Part shown: piece by piece, positions 1 to 9,904 of the stretch
Layout of the letters: the number at the start of each line of letters is the position of its first letter
Position numbering within the stretch: the stretch's first letter is position 1
Assembly: GCA_008015835.1 (NCBI GenBank)
Contig: SSGH01000017.1
Location: 60,723-124,722, forward strand
Length of the DNA stretch: 64,000 nucleotides
Source: Lysobacter sp.
GTDB lineage: Bacteria; Pseudomonadota; Gammaproteobacteria; Xanthomonadales; Xanthomonadaceae
Direction of reading: 5' to 3'
Position numbers and translations under genes: made by a program
The notes under the pieces: generated by a model
Told to the model about the DNA's origin: nothing
The model's input: the letters and a program-made list of their open reading frames with translations, nothing else
The model's database searches: none

Positions 1-1
1 A

Positions 2-766
2 GCCGTCCTCTGCCTGGCCGGCGGCGGCGGCCCCAGCGAATGCGTCCCGTCGCTGACCAAGTACTTCAGCATTTGGGACAAGAAGCCGTGGAAGACGATC
101 GAGAAGCGCATCAACTTCTTGAACCTCTGCCCGTCCTCGAACTCTTCGGCGCAGATGCAGACGCTGGTGAACGCGATCGGCCACGGCGCCGGTAAGTGCG
201 ACGCCGCCAGCCTCAACATCAGCAACACCGTGTACCTGGGCGAAGGCGAGAGCTACATCAGCGACCAGATGCCGAGCTACTGCAGCGCCTACATCAACCA
301 CGACTTCGTGGACGTCAAAGCGCTGACCCCGACCTACGTCGGCGAACCGATGAACGGCGGCCACTGGGTCGATCCGCAGGGCGGCGATTCGTTCGTCACG
401 ACGTTCCCGAGCGGTCCGGACATGAACAACCTGGACGGCAAGAACAACACCACCGCCGAAGCGCAGAGCTTCCAAGCGGCGGCGAACGAGCAGAGCGCCA
501 ACGCCAGCGGCTTCGAGAACAGCCTGAGCAGCTATCAGAACGCCAGCAACACCAGCGCTTACTCCGGCGACAGCACCGACTACCTCGGCCAGATGCAGAA
601 CGAGAACGTCGACGGCTCGCAGCACAACAGCACCACGGCCGACCAGAACCAGCAGGCGTACAACTCCGCGCAGACCGAAACGCAGAGCAGCGCCAACAGC
701 TACGACAGCAGCCTGACCAACTTCAACAACTTGATGAACGCTTACGGCTCGCAAGGCAAGCCGTAA
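2..766 (+). CDS. TrbM-like conjugal transfer/type IV secretion protein, 5' end missing
   Basis: The reading frame is open from the first bases of the window, so the start and any signal peptide are lost. The first 45 visible residues carry the cysteine pattern of TrbM/KikA/MpfK proteins: a VLCLAG motif, then SEC, then a YFSIWDKKPW stretch, and FLNLCP at the end. That family is periplasmic and accompanies type IV secretion or conjugation machinery. The remaining ~200 residues are unusual for TrbM: low complexity, rich in Gln, Asn, Ser and Ala, with no clear domain. A strong terminator follows. A T4SS role is inferred from the N-terminal motif only; the upstream neighbours are outside the window. 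The tail may be an adhesive or substrate-specific addition. Confidence 0.6.
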   Translation, partial: AVLCLAGGGGPSECVPSLTKYFSIWDKKPWKTIEKRINFLNLCPSSNSSAQMQTLVNAIGHGAGKCDAASLNISNTVYLGEGESYISDQMPSYCSAYINHDFVDVKALTPTYVGEPMNGGHWVDPQGGDSFVTTFPSGPDMNNLDGKNNTTAEAQSFQAAANEQSANASGFENSLSSYQNASNTSAYSGDSTDYLGQMQNENVDGSQHNSTTADQNQQAYNSAQTETQSSANSYDSSLTNFNNLMNAYGSQGKP

Positions 767-804
767 TCGCTTCGCGGCGCCGACGCGTCGGCGCGGTGAC
801 TCGA

Positions 805-831
805 GGGCGGGGGGAAACCCCCGCCCTTTTT
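805..831 (+). terminator. Rho-independent terminator after the TrbM-like gene
   Basis: A 9-bp perfect G/C stem (805-813 with 818-826) with a four-base loop is followed directly by five T residues (827-831). It lies about 40 bases after the stop codon of the TrbM-like gene and before ycgL. Confidence 0.85.
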
Positions 832-918
832 CGTGCGCGTTCGTGAGCCGTGGCTCGTCGCGCTGGCCCCGAAGCGTGCTTTCGCGCACAATTCCCGCAC
901 TTATCCCCCACGCCCCGC

Positions 919-1188
919 ATGCACGCCTACGTCTATAAGAGCCAGCGGAAGGCCGACACGTATCTGTACCTCGCCGCGCGCGACGATTTCGCCCGTGTGC
1001 CGTCGGCGCTGCTGTCGCATTTGGGCGCGCTGCGATTCGTCTTGGACGTGGCGCTGACGCCCGAACGCAAACTGGCCCAAGCCGACCCCGCCGTGGTGCG
1101 CGCGAATCTGGCGAGCCGCGGGTTTTTCGTGCAGATGCCGGCGACGGCGCTCGATCCGATGACCGAGGACTGGGGCACCGATGGTTGA
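919..1188 (+). CDS. YcgL domain protein
   Basis: 89-residue protein beginning [11 protein letters not shown] and containing the TYLYLA and FVLDVALT segments typical of the YcgL family (small conserved gammaproteobacterial proteins of unknown biochemical role). Length and motif order fit the whole family domain. ATG 919 is preferred over the upstream in-frame GTG at 850 because family members begin at MxAYVYKS and the extra 23 residues look non-coding. The stop overlaps the start of the next gene by 8 bases, suggesting co-translation with the ankyrin protein. Confidence 0.88.
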   Translation: MHAYVYKSQRKADTYLYLAARDDFARVPSALLSHLGALRFVLDVALTPERKLAQADPAVVRANLASRGFFVQMPATALDPMTEDWGTDG

Positions 1189-4100
1189 CCCGCAGCGCGA
1201 GGACGATGCGCGCGTGTCGGCCGACGCCGCGGAGGCCGAATCGGCCCGGCCCGCAGCGGAGGTGGCCGCGACGCAGATCGATGCGATCACCCCGGCCCCG
1301 AGCCTGAACACCGCGAGTCCGCGCGCGCGGGCGTGGGCCTGGTTCGCGGGCGGCGGCGCGATCGCGCTGACCTCCGGGTTCGGGCCTGTGTTCGCGGCCT
1401 TGGTGGGCGTGTTGGCGCAACCCGTTCTGGCCTTGGGCGTCCGCGCCTGGGGCGGCGAGCGGGTGCAGTGGAAGCGTCTGGACGTTCGCGCGCTGCTGGA
1501 GCTGGCCGCGCTGTGGGCTGCGGCGTTCGCGACCTGCGCGCTGCTGATCGCTTGGCCGCTCAGCGCGCTGTCGCAGAGCCGCAGCCTGGGCTCGGCCTTG
1601 GCCCTGAGCGCGGTGGTCGGCGGTCTGGCGCTGGGGTTTTGGCGGCTGTGGCCGCTGTGGCGAAGCATGGAAGGCGAAAGCGGGCGGTTGGCCGAGCACT
1701 GGCCGGCGCTCGCCGACACCGACACCCGCGCGTGGATCGGCTTGTTCGCCGCGCTGCTGCTGATGACGCCGGTGAGTCTGGTCCTGCTGCTGGCGTGGCC
1801 GGGCTTGATCGACGGCGGCGCGCGCTGGGCCTGGGCCGCCGCCGCTGCGCTGGCGTGGCCGCTGGCGCATCTGGGCCTGCAGCGCCTGCCCGCGCCGGAA
1901 CGCTACAGCGCCGATGCGCTGCTGGACGAAGCCTCGGCCGAATCGGCCCAGGACGCGGCGGTCGCGGCCGAGGCCGAAGACTTTGACACCGCCCTCTACG
2001 ACGCCGCGCGCAACGGCCGGGTCGAACGCGCGTTGGCGCTGCTGGATGCCGGCGCCGACCCGCACGCGCTGCCGCCGGCCGACGCCCGCGACCAACGCGA
2101 TCTGGCGATGCTGGCCGCGGTGCTGCCCGATCTGCGCTTGCTGCGCGGCTTGATCGCGCGCGGGGTCGACCTCAACGCCGGCCACGGCGGGATGACCGCA
2201 CTGATCGCGGCCACCCGCGACAGTTGGCACGGCCGGCCGGACGCGGTCATGACCCTACTGACCAACGGCGCCGATCCGCGTTTGGGCGACCACGACGGCA
2301 ATACGCCGCTGCACCACGCCGCGCGCAGTTCCGATCCCGGCGTGGCCGCGCTGCTGCGCGATGCCGGCGCGGAGATCGATGTGCTGAACCGCGAAGGCGC
2401 CTCGCCGCTGGCGGTGGCCTGCACGGCCGGCAATTGGCGGCTCGCGCGGTTTTTGCTGGAACGCGGCGCGAAACCCGAACCCGTCGGCGGCGTGCCGACC
2501 CTGCACGCGGCGGCCGGCGGCGACGAAGACGACCCCGCGGGCGTGCAACTGCTGCTCAAACACAAGGCGAAGGCCGATGCGCGCGACCCGCGTGGGCGCA
2601 GCGCGCTGCACGAAGCCGCCTACGCCGGGCACGTCGAGATCGTCGGCATTCTGCTCGGGGCCGGGGCCGACGTGCAGGCGCGCGATCACGAACAACGCAC
2701 GCCGTTCCTCGAAGCCGCGCGCGGCGCGCAAAGCGCCGCGGCCCGCGCCCTGGCCGAAGCCCGCGCCGATGTGCAGGCGGTCGACGCGCAGGGCCGCAAC
2801 GCGCTGATGTTGGCCTGCCTCGCCGATGCCCCGTCGCCGGCATTGATCCGCACCCTGCTCGACCTCGGCGTCGACCCCGAACGCGCGGATGACGAGGGCC
2901 GCCGCGCGGCGGATGCGGCCGCCGCCGCGGGCCGGTGGGCGCTGGTGGCGGCGATCGACCCGGCCTCGCAATTGCCGGCCAGTCTGCGCAACGACGAGGC
3001 GATCGAAGACGACGCCCCCTTGCCCGACCGGCCGCCGTTCGAACTGCTGCGGGACGCGTTGGAGCGCGGCGATCTGGCCGGCGCGACGCGCTGGCGCGCG
3101 CTGGTGCCGACCGAGGCGCTGTCGGCCTTGTTCGACGACGGCGGCCACCCGGCGAGCGAAGCGCGGATCGACTGGCTGCTGCGCCAGGGCGCGGACCCCG
3201 ACGCCCGCGTGGCGCAGGCCGACACCCCGATGTTCGCTTGGCTGGCGCAGGGGCCGGCCGCGGCCGGCGCGGTCGCAGTGCTGCTGCGACATGGCGTCTC
3301 GCCGGCCGGCGCGGGCGGTCTGGCGCGGTTTCTCGCCGCCTGCGCCGCCGCGGATCGCGCCGACCTCAGCCTGGAGCGCCTCGCGCTGGAGCTGTTGGAC
3401 CGCGGCGCCGATCCCTTCGCGCCCTCGCGGGCCGGCGACCCGGCCCTGCCGCTCGCGGTACGGCTCGGCTGGAACCGCGTGATCGCGCGTTTGCTCGACA
3501 TCGGCATCGCCTTGGACGCGCGCGATCAGCACGGCATGACCGCGCTGCATCTGGCCGCCGCGCTGCGCCGCGAGGCGGTGCTGAAGCAATTGATCCTGCG
3601 CGGCGCGTCGCCCGACGTGCGCGCCGCCGACGGGCAAACGCCGCTGGGCGTGGCGCTCGCCAGCGGCCGGCGCGATCTGGCCGATTGGCTGGATTGGCGG
3701 CAATGGCCGCTGCCCAAGCGCCCGCTGCGGCCCAGCGACCTGCCGCAGGCGGCCATCGCCGGCGACGCCGATGCCGTGCGCCGTCTGCTCGACCTGGGCC
3801 TGCCGATCGACACCGTCGACGCCCAGGGCTGCAGCGCGCTGCTGCGCGCGGCCGGCGGCGGTCATCGCGCCGTGGTCGAACTGCTGCTGGCGCGCGGCGC
3901 CGACCCCAAACTCGCCGCGCGCACCGGCGCCACGCCGCTGTCGGCGGCGGTGAGCATGCGTCAGCTCGCCATCGTCGATCGCCTGCTCGCCGCGGGCGCG
4001 ACGCTGGAACAGCGCCTGCCCGGCGACGTGACCGTGCTGATGCTGGCGGCGGCGCTCGGCCTGCCCGACGTCTGCGCGCGCTTGCTCGCCGCGGGCGCGA

Positions 4101-4594
4101 ATATCAACGCCGCCGACGCGCAGGGCCTCACGCCGCTGCACTGCGCCGGTTTGTACGGCTTCACCTCGCGCGACCGTCCGCGATTGCTGGCGCTGCTCGA
4201 CGCGCTGCTGCTCGCCGGCGCGGATCCCGATGCGCAGGCCGCGGGCGGGGTCACGCCGCTGCTGTTGCTGCTGGGCGCGCGCGCCGAACCCGGCACCGCC
4301 TGCGACGAAGACGTGGTGCTGGCCGGCGCGCATCGTTTGCTCGACGAAGGCGCGAGCCTGCAGGTGCGCGACCCGCGCGGCTTCGGCCCGCTGCATCTCG
4401 CGGCGCTGCACGGCCTGCTGCGGGTGGCGAAAGATCTGCTGCGCGGCGGCGCCGCGCCCGAACCGCGCGACAACCTCAACCGCACCCCGCGCGAAATCGC
4501 GGTGATGCGCGGCTTCGTCGATGTCGCCGCCGAATTCGAACCGCGGCCGACCGATCTTTCGATGGCGCGGTTTTTGAAGGATCGGGATTCGTAA
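1181..4594 (+). CDS. Large membrane-anchored ankyrin repeat protein
   Basis: 1137 residues. The first ~40 residues are acidic and disordered. Residues ~50-240 contain several hydrophobic segments (Trp/Leu/Ala-rich, roughly four or five membrane passes). From ~265 to the C-terminus run about twenty ankyrin repeats of ~33 residues with repeated G-x-TPLHxAA, LLxxGADP and LLLxxGA motifs. It is probably an inner-membrane protein with a large soluble ankyrin solenoid for protein-protein contact. The start overlaps ycgL by 8 bases, so the two are likely one operon. The partner is unknown. The size is large for a bacterial ankyrin protein. Function cannot be stated beyond a scaffold or binding role. 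Confidence 0.88.
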   Translation: MVDPQREDDARVSADAAEAESARPAAEVAATQIDAITPAPSLNTASPRARAWAWFAGGGAIALTSGFGPVFAALVGVLAQPVLALGVRAWGGERVQWKRLDVRALLELAALWAAAFATCALLIAWPLSALSQSRSLGSALALSAVVGGLALGFWRLWPLWRSMEGESGRLAEHWPALADTDTRAWIGLFAALLLMTPVSLVLLLAWPGLIDGGARWAWAAAAALAWPLAHLGLQRLPAPERYSADALLDEASAESAQDAAVAAEAEDFDTALYDAARNGRVERALALLDAGADPHALPPADARDQRDLAMLAAVLPDLRLLRGLIARGVDLNAGHGGMTALIAATRDSWHGRPDAVMTLLTNGADPRLGDHDGNTPLHHAARSSDPGVAALLRDAGAEIDVLNREGASPLAVACTAGNWRLARFLLERGAKPEPVGGVPTLHAAAGGDEDDPAGVQLLLKHKAKADARDPRGRSALHEAAYAGHVEIVGILLGAGADVQARDHEQRTPFLEAARGAQSAAARALAEARADVQAVDAQGRNALMLACLADAPSPALIRTLLDLGVDPERADDEGRRAADAAAAAGRWALVAAIDPASQLPASLRNDEAIEDDAPLPDRPPFELLRDALERGDLAGATRWRALVPTEALSALFDDGGHPASEARIDWLLRQGADPDARVAQADTPMFAWLAQGPAAAGAVAVLLRHGVSPAGAGGLARFLAACAAADRADLSLERLALELLDRGADPFAPSRAGDPALPLAVRLGWNRVIARLLDIGIALDARDQHGMTALHLAAALRREAVLKQLILRGASPDVRAADGQTPLGVALASGRRDLADWLDWRQWPLPKRPLRPSDLPQAAIAGDADAVRRLLDLGLPIDTVDAQGCSALLRAAGGGHRAVVELLLARGADPKLAARTGATPLSAAVSMRQLAIVDRLLAAGATLEQRLPGDVTVLMLAAALGLPDVCARLLAAGANINAADAQGLTPLHCAGLYGFTSRDRPRLLALLDALLLAGADPDAQAAGGVTPLLLLLGARAEPGTACDEDVVLAGAHRLLDEGASLQVRDPRGFGPLHLAALHGLLRVAKDLLRGGAAPEPRDNLNRTPREIAVMRGFVDVAAEFEPRPTDLSMARFLKDRDS

Positions 4595-4618
4595 GCTCGC
4601 GCCCCGGTAGAGCGGCCT

Positions 4619-6409
4619 TCAGGCGTTGCGATCGTCCGTCGGCGTCTCCGCATCCGCCTCGAACAATTCCTCCAGCTCGCCGCGCGCCTTCCGCGCGCTG
4701 GCGAGCAGCGCGTCGTCGTCGTCGTAGAACAAGTGCTGTTGCAGCAGCAAGTCTTCGTCGTGCGCGCGGAAACGGCGCACGCGTTCGGCGGCGGTGTCGG
4801 GCGGAATGCCGAGCGCGATCAGCACGTCGCGCCCCATCTCCAAACCGGAGGCGAAGGTCTCGCGCGTGACCTTCGCGCCGAGATCCATCGACTGCCACGC
4901 ATGGCGGCGGTCGTGCGCGCGCGCGAACACCGTGAGGTCCGGATACATCCGCCGCACCACACGAGTCACGCGCAGATTGGCTTCGATGTTGTCGATCGCG
5001 TTGATGAAGAGTTTGGCGTTGCCCGCGCCGGCCGCGCGCAGCAGATCCGGGCGCGAAGCGTCGCCGAAATAGACTTTGTTGCCGAAACGACGCATGAAGT
5101 CCAAATGCTGGGCGTCGGTTTCGAGCGCGATGAACGGAATTTTCTGCGCGACCAAGATGCGCGCGACGATCTGCCCGAAACGTCCGAAGCCGGCGAGGAT
5201 CACCTGCGGTTGATGGTCGGGGATGGCGTCGAATTCGCGCGGCGCGGCTTTTTCGGGATACGCGCGCAGCACTTGGGCGATCGCGATCATCGACAGCGGC
5301 GTGAGCGCCATCGACAAGCCGACGATGGCGACCAGACGGTTCTGCAACGCGGCGTCGATCAAGCCGGCTTTCACCGCTTCGGCCAGCACCACGAACGCGA
5401 ACTCGCCGCCCAGCGCCAGCACCACGCCCAATTGCAGCGCCTCGCGCCAGCGCATGCGCGCCGGGCGCAGCGCGATCACGAACAGCACCACCGACTTCGT
5501 CGCCAGCAGCGCGACCGTGCCCAGCACGATCGGCAGCGGTTCGGCGACGATCAGCGGCAGGTCGATGCTCATGCCCACGGCCATGAAGAACAGGCCGAGC
5601 AGCAACCCCTTGAACGGTTCGATCTGCGATTCGATCTCGTGCCGGAATTCCGAATCGGCCAGCAGCACGCCGGCCAAGAACGCGCCCAGGCCCATGCTCA
5701 AGCCGGCCAACGACATCACCCACGCGGCGCCGAGCACCGCGAACAGGGCGCTGGCGGTCAGCATTTCCGGCACGCCGATCCGCGCGGCGATGCGGAACAA
5801 ATACCGCAGCAGGAAACGGCCGCCGATCGCCACCGCGACGATCGCCGCGACGGCTTTGACGATGCCGCCCCTGCCCGCATGCCCTTCGCTCGCGGCGACG
5901 CCGAGCAGCGGAATCACCGCGATCAGCGGGATCGCGGCGACGTCTTGGAACAACAGAATCGCGAACGCGTTGCGCCCGTACGGCGTGTTCATCGCCTTGC
6001 GCTCGGACAGCAACTGCAGACTGACCGCGGTGGACGACAGCGCCAACGCCAGCCCGACCACGAGCGCCGGTTTCCATTCCTGGCCCCACAGCAAACCGAC
6101 CCCGCCCAGCGCCAAGCCCGACAACGCGACCTGCAGGCCGCCCAAACCGAACACCGGCTTGCGCATCACCCACAGCCGCGACGGCGACAGTTCCAAACCG
6201 ATGACGAACAACATCATCACCACGCCGATCTCGCTGGCGGTGAGCACCGGCGCGGCGTCTTCGATCACCTTCAGCCCGAACGGCCCGAGCACGACGCCGG
6301 CCGCGAGATACCCCAACACCGCGCCCAAGCCGAAACGCTTGAACAGCGGCACCGCGATGACCGCCGCGCACAAGAACACCAACCCCAGTTGTAAGCCTTC
6401 GCCGTGCAT
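4619..6409 (-). CDS. CPA2-family cation:proton antiporter with TrkA-N domain (KefB/KefC type)
   Basis: 596 residues. Residues ~5-390 form the 12-13 helix Na+/H+ exchanger fold, with the conserved GYLAAGVVLGP, GLELSP and ALSSTAVSLQLL segments and the FQD motif in helix 5. Residues ~408-530 are a Rossmann RCK_N/TrkA-N domain (VILAGFGRFGQ nucleotide-binding loop, followed by DAQHLDF and YFGDAS). This is the architecture of KefB/KefC potassium efflux antiporters, which in Escherichia coli are gated by glutathione adducts. No KefF/KefG ancillary oxidoreductase gene is next to it. It is transcribed convergently with the ankyrin gene. Whether it is truly glutathione-gated cannot be read from the sequence. 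Confidence 0.9.
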   Translation of the reverse strand: MHGEGLQLGLVFLCAAVIAVPLFKRFGLGAVLGYLAAGVVLGPFGLKVIEDAAPVLTASEIGVVMMLFVIGLELSPSRLWVMRKPVFGLGGLQVALSGLALGGVGLLWGQEWKPALVVGLALALSSTAVSLQLLSERKAMNTPYGRNAFAILLFQDVAAIPLIAVIPLLGVAASEGHAGRGGIVKAVAAIVAVAIGGRFLLRYLFRIAARIGVPEMLTASALFAVLGAAWVMSLAGLSMGLGAFLAGVLLADSEFRHEIESQIEPFKGLLLGLFFMAVGMSIDLPLIVAEPLPIVLGTVALLATKSVVLFVIALRPARMRWREALQLGVVLALGGEFAFVVLAEAVKAGLIDAALQNRLVAIVGLSMALTPLSMIAIAQVLRAYPEKAAPREFDAIPDHQPQVILAGFGRFGQIVARILVAQKIPFIALETDAQHLDFMRRFGNKVYFGDASRPDLLRAAGAGNAKLFINAIDNIEANLRVTRVVRRMYPDLTVFARAHDRRHAWQSMDLGAKVTRETFASGLEMGRDVLIALGIPPDTAAERVRRFRAHDEDLLLQQHLFYDDDDALLASARKARGELEELFEADAETPTDDRNA

Positions 6410-6605
6410 ACGCGCCCTCCGGCCGACACTCTACCGCGCTCGAGGCGCGCGCTCGCCTCGAAGACGCGAAACACTGCGGTCGTCCCGTGCGCGCAATCGC
6501 GTCCTCGCGCAGTCCGCGTCTCGTTCGGCGATGCGCTCCGCGGCCCGTTTCGCACGCGAAGGCCGTTATGCTCTTCGGAACTTCAACTGTCGAGGGGGAC
6601 GTGCG

Positions 6606-7466
6606 ATGACCGTCTTACGTTTCGCGCTCGCGTTGGCCTTGTGCGCGCTCTTCGCCACCGCGCAGGCCGCGGCGGACGACCGCGGCGGCGGGTTTTTCCG
6701 CAAGGGCGCGCTGCGGCTGGATCTCGGTTACGCCGTCGCCGTGCGCGAAGAGCCCACCGCGAACCCCGAAGACGATCGGATCCTGATTTTCCTCAGCGAT
6801 CGTCCGCTGAACGGGGACGCCATGGCCGCGGCCTTCGATCCGCAGCAGGCCATGCTGCGCGACCGCGATCCCGAGCGCAGCGGCGGCTACGTGCGCATCT
6901 GCATCACCGCCGACGGCCACGAATGCGGCCTGTACTACGACCGCGAAGCGCCCAGCGATTCCTTCAATTCCTCCGGCTACGGCACGTTGACGCTCGACGC
7001 GCGCAGCGCGGAGCGCATCGCCGGGCGTTGGGCCTTGACCGAACCGGAAGATTTTTTCGGCGAGACCTACGAATTCGATTTGAAATTCGATGTCGCGGTG
7101 CGCACGCCGCCCGGGCGTGAACTGCCCGTGGGCGGCGGCGACGCTGGCGCGGCGTATCGCGCTTACGCTGCGGCGGTCGCGTCGGGCGATCTGCCCGCAC
7201 TGCGCCGCTTTCTCGGCGAAGACGCGGAATGGCGACTCCCGCAAGACGACGCCGGCCGCATCAAGGACACGCTCAAGTCGCTGCGCGACGGTCAGCCGGT
7301 CGAACCGGAGATTCTGCGCGGCCACGCGAACGGCGACGAAGCGGTGCTGTGGGTCCGCGGCGCGGATCGCGACGACATCGTCCGCCAAGGCCGCGTGCGG
7401 ATGCGGTTGACGCTCACTACTGATTGGGTACTCGCCGAACAATCGCTGCAGGACGCGGACGACTGA
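6606..7466 (+). CDS. Secreted hypothetical protein
   Basis: 286 residues starting MTVLRFALALALCALFATAQAAA, a clear Sec signal peptide with a likely AQA cleavage site near residue 22. The start is supported by a GAGGGGGA ribosome site about 6 bases upstream. The mature part has an N-terminal beta-rich region (LRLDLGYAVAV, ILIFLSDRPLN, IAGRWALTEPEDFFGE) and a C-terminal helical region (~residues 180-280) with AYRAYAAAVASGDLPALRRFL, resembling the NTF2/SnoaL-like 'count residues of a lipoprotein-like' modules often found in Xanthomonadaceae secreted proteins. No catalytic motif is recognised. It stands alone, divergent from the antiporter gene. Confidence 0.75.
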   Translation: MTVLRFALALALCALFATAQAAADDRGGGFFRKGALRLDLGYAVAVREEPTANPEDDRILIFLSDRPLNGDAMAAAFDPQQAMLRDRDPERSGGYVRICITADGHECGLYYDREAPSDSFNSSGYGTLTLDARSAERIAGRWALTEPEDFFGETYEFDLKFDVAVRTPPGRELPVGGGDAGAAYRAYAAAVASGDLPALRRFLGEDAEWRLPQDDAGRIKDTLKSLRDGQPVEPEILRGHANGDEAVLWVRGADRDDIVRQGRVRMRLTLTTDWVLAEQSLQDADD

Positions 7467-7965
7467 ACGTTCCCATCGAATGCGCGGTCGCGTTCCCGTC
7501 GCGCGCATCGGCGAGGACCCGCGTCCCACGCCCTATCGCGAGTGCGAAGCCCATGTCCCTGGCGGCGCTGCGATCATTCCGTGGTCGAGTCGCGCGCCAT
7601 TCGCCGACAGCGCCTCCGACGCGCTCGCACTCGGCGACTTCTGCGACACCGGTGGCGGCCTGCGTTTGCGCACGCCTCTCGGCGTTAGCCGAGTCGCGTT
7701 TCAACATTTCGCGCCCACCGGTCGCCAGCGGCCGAAGAATCCGTTGTTTCTCGATGGATCCGATGCGGATGGCGATGCGCATTCGAATGCGCGCCAGTCC
7801 TCAGCGCGAACTCCCGCAGCGACCCGACGCGCAACGTTGACTCCACACCTTCTGCCCAATAGGCTGGCCTGGAGGTGTCTGCCCGCGCCGCAGCCGTGGC
7901 CCGATCAACACCGCCTCTTGCGTACGACATGATTGCCGGCCGGACCCGATCAAGGAGAATTCCCC
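7467..7965. other. Intergenic stretch without a recognisable gene
   Basis: About 500 bases between the secreted hypothetical and the next CDS. Open frames exist on both strands (for example 7480-7932 plus) but are Arg/Pro/Ala-rich, lack a ribosome site and resemble no known domain. The only clear signal is the AAGGAGAA ribosome site at the right end (7952-7959). It presumably holds the promoter of the downstream gene; no repeat or hairpin was recognised. Confidence 0.5.
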
Positions 7966-9825
7966 GTGAGAACCAGAGGTAGCGGAACGTCGATCGAACA
8001 GGACGAAACGTCTCAAGACAACCCCAACCTTCGGCCCGTCGTCATCCAGTCGGACGATACCGTCGAGTCCTTCATCAAGCGCCACGCGAATGAAATCGCG
8101 CTTGGAGAAGGTTTGGATGGGCCGGTCCGCGAGGCGTTCATCAAACGAATGGTGAGCCTCGGCATCTATCGCAACGAAAGCCCGAGCTCGGACTTCTCGC
8201 TCCTGTATCACGGGGACGAGGCGCTCGGGCGGATGAAGGAACGCTACCTTGTCGGCGCTAAGCAGGGCTGGGCCGAGATCGAGAACTACAACGTCGCCGA
8301 GGCGATGGACTTGATTCGACTCGCCAAGAAAGACCCGGAGGCGTTCGTCAAGCAGACGGGCGAATTCATCCGGCATGCGCAGGCGGATGCTTTGCTGCAG
8401 CCCGGCCGCACCGCCGAGTCCGATGTCTACGCGTTCGGCAACTCGCTGCGCCAGGGCGGGTTCCACAAGGTCGCCATCGACAATGCGAACGAGATGTTCG
8501 AGTCGTATCAGAAGATGTACGCCAATCTCGGCAGGAACCCGGAGTTCCACAAATACGCAGACACCTTAGCGGAAAAAGTGAAGATCGCCGCCGAGCAAGG
8601 CGTCGTCAGCGAACGCACCCGCGACGGCATTCTCAAGGAGGTCGAAGGCCTGAAAGAAAAGTATCGTATCTGGACGCCGGAAGAGACGGCCGCCTACGAC
8701 CAGAAGCGCACGCAAGGCATGAAGCCGTACCAGGACTTGTTGACGGAAATGGAATACCTGCGGGATTCGTTCGCCAAGCGCGGCAACGTCTCGCTGGGCG
8801 CCGGCGCGCTTCCGTACCACATGACGATGGACACGATCCGCAAGGTCGACGCATTCGACAAGATCGTACGGGAAGGCACACCGGAAGACGCGGCGAGGTT
8901 CGTCCGCGAAAACGGCCTGCAGAAATATTTCGATAACCCGGGAAGCCTGCAAAAAAAGGCCGACGATTTGACGGCGCTCGATGCCTCGCACAACCGTTTT
9001 TTCAAGAACGCGCATGCGTTCATGGAGGCCACGGGCTTCGTGCCGGCGGTCGTCGCAGCCAAAATCATGCAAAACATCATGGACGGCCAACGCAAGGGGC
9101 TGAGCGAAGGTGTGATCACCAAGAACTTCGCCGTCGATATCGTGAGCGAGTTGGGGCTGAAGAAGCTAACCGGGGCCGCCAACACCATGGGTGGCAAAGC
9201 CGTGGGCGAGTTCATCCGAAACGTCGCCACCGAGTTCGCCAAAGATCCCTCCGTTGAGGGCATGAGCAAGGCGCTTGGCAATAGCTTCTACAAAGCGGTG
9301 ACCAGCACGATCACAAAGGACGCGCTGAAGACGCTATCCCCGGAGCAAGCCAAGCAGTTGCGGGAATTCCTCGTGGATTTCGCTTCAAAGGTGGGTGCAA
9401 ACGAGCTGATCAAGCCCTATCTTGAGCGTGTCTTTCCGTCGCCCGCCAAGGAGCAGAGCACGAACCTCTCGACCGACCGCATATCCACTCCGGCGACGGT
9501 CGAAACCAAACACTATGCGAGCTTGGTCGACAGTGCGAGAAAGCTGGACCTGCAGTCCGGCGTGACGGCCGAGAGCGTGGCGCTCATGGCGAGCGAAGTG
9601 GCGCGCCGCGAGAACGTGAACGCGACCGTCGTCGTACAAGGCAGCCGCAATCCGGAGGCGCTGGCGGCGGTGGATCCGGCATTGAATATCAGGACATCCG
9701 CATTCACTCAGGCCGAGGTGCGGCAAATGGACGTCGCCAGCACGCTCGCTGCGCTCGACCAGCGGCAGGCGACATCGCAACCCGATCCCGAAGCGCAGAC
9801 TCAGCAAACGGGCAGGCGGGCATAA
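7966..9825 (+). CDS. Orphan protein, possible secretion-system effector
   Basis: 619 residues from GTG 7966, chosen because AAGGAGAA lies 7 bases upstream; an earlier TTG (7933) has no such site. No signal peptide. Residues ~20-460 are mainly helical and charged with no family I recognise. A small Gly/Ala-rich stretch occurs near residue 270. The last ~100 residues contain SVALMASEVARRENVNATVV, then VVQGSRNPEALAAVD, then STLAALDQRQ and a Gln-rich end. This order loosely resembles the C-terminal XVIPCD signal domain of Xanthomonas type IV secretion effectors (VQG, then DP, then a Ser/Leu pair and Gln-rich tail). That resemblance is an inference by eye. Codon use is slightly less GC-rich than its neighbours. 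No immunity-like gene follows. Confidence 0.6.
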   Translation: MRTRGSGTSIEQDETSQDNPNLRPVVIQSDDTVESFIKRHANEIALGEGLDGPVREAFIKRMVSLGIYRNESPSSDFSLLYHGDEALGRMKERYLVGAKQGWAEIENYNVAEAMDLIRLAKKDPEAFVKQTGEFIRHAQADALLQPGRTAESDVYAFGNSLRQGGFHKVAIDNANEMFESYQKMYANLGRNPEFHKYADTLAEKVKIAAEQGVVSERTRDGILKEVEGLKEKYRIWTPEETAAYDQKRTQGMKPYQDLLTEMEYLRDSFAKRGNVSLGAGALPYHMTMDTIRKVDAFDKIVREGTPEDAARFVRENGLQKYFDNPGSLQKKADDLTALDASHNRFFKNAHAFMEATGFVPAVVAAKIMQNIMDGQRKGLSEGVITKNFAVDIVSELGLKKLTGAANTMGGKAVGEFIRNVATEFAKDPSVEGMSKALGNSFYKAVTSTITKDALKTLSPEQAKQLREFLVDFASKVGANELIKPYLERVFPSPAKEQSTNLSTDRISTPATVETKHYASLVDSARKLDLQSGVTAESVALMASEVARRENVNATVVVQGSRNPEALAAVDPALNIRTSAFTQAEVRQMDVASTLAALDQRQATSQPDPEAQTQQTGRRA

Positions 9826-9835
9826 CAATCGCGAA

Positions 9836-9864
9836 CGCCCACCTGCCAGTGGGCAGCGTCCGTT
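9836..9864 (+). terminator. Possible terminator after the orphan gene
   Basis: A 6-bp stem (9837-9842 with 9849-9854) with a six-base loop is followed closely by a short T run (CGTTTTAG). It lies between the convergent ends of the orphan gene and the mrfB-like gene. The stem is short, so this is tentative. Confidence 0.4.
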
Positions 9865-9904
9865 TTAGCCTGTGGGTTCACAGCGCAAAGACAGGGCGAT
9901 CGAT

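Noticed and set aside
2255..4411. Long minus-strand frame rich in Gln and Arg
   Set aside because: Antisense shadow of the ankyrin gene; no ribosome site or domain.
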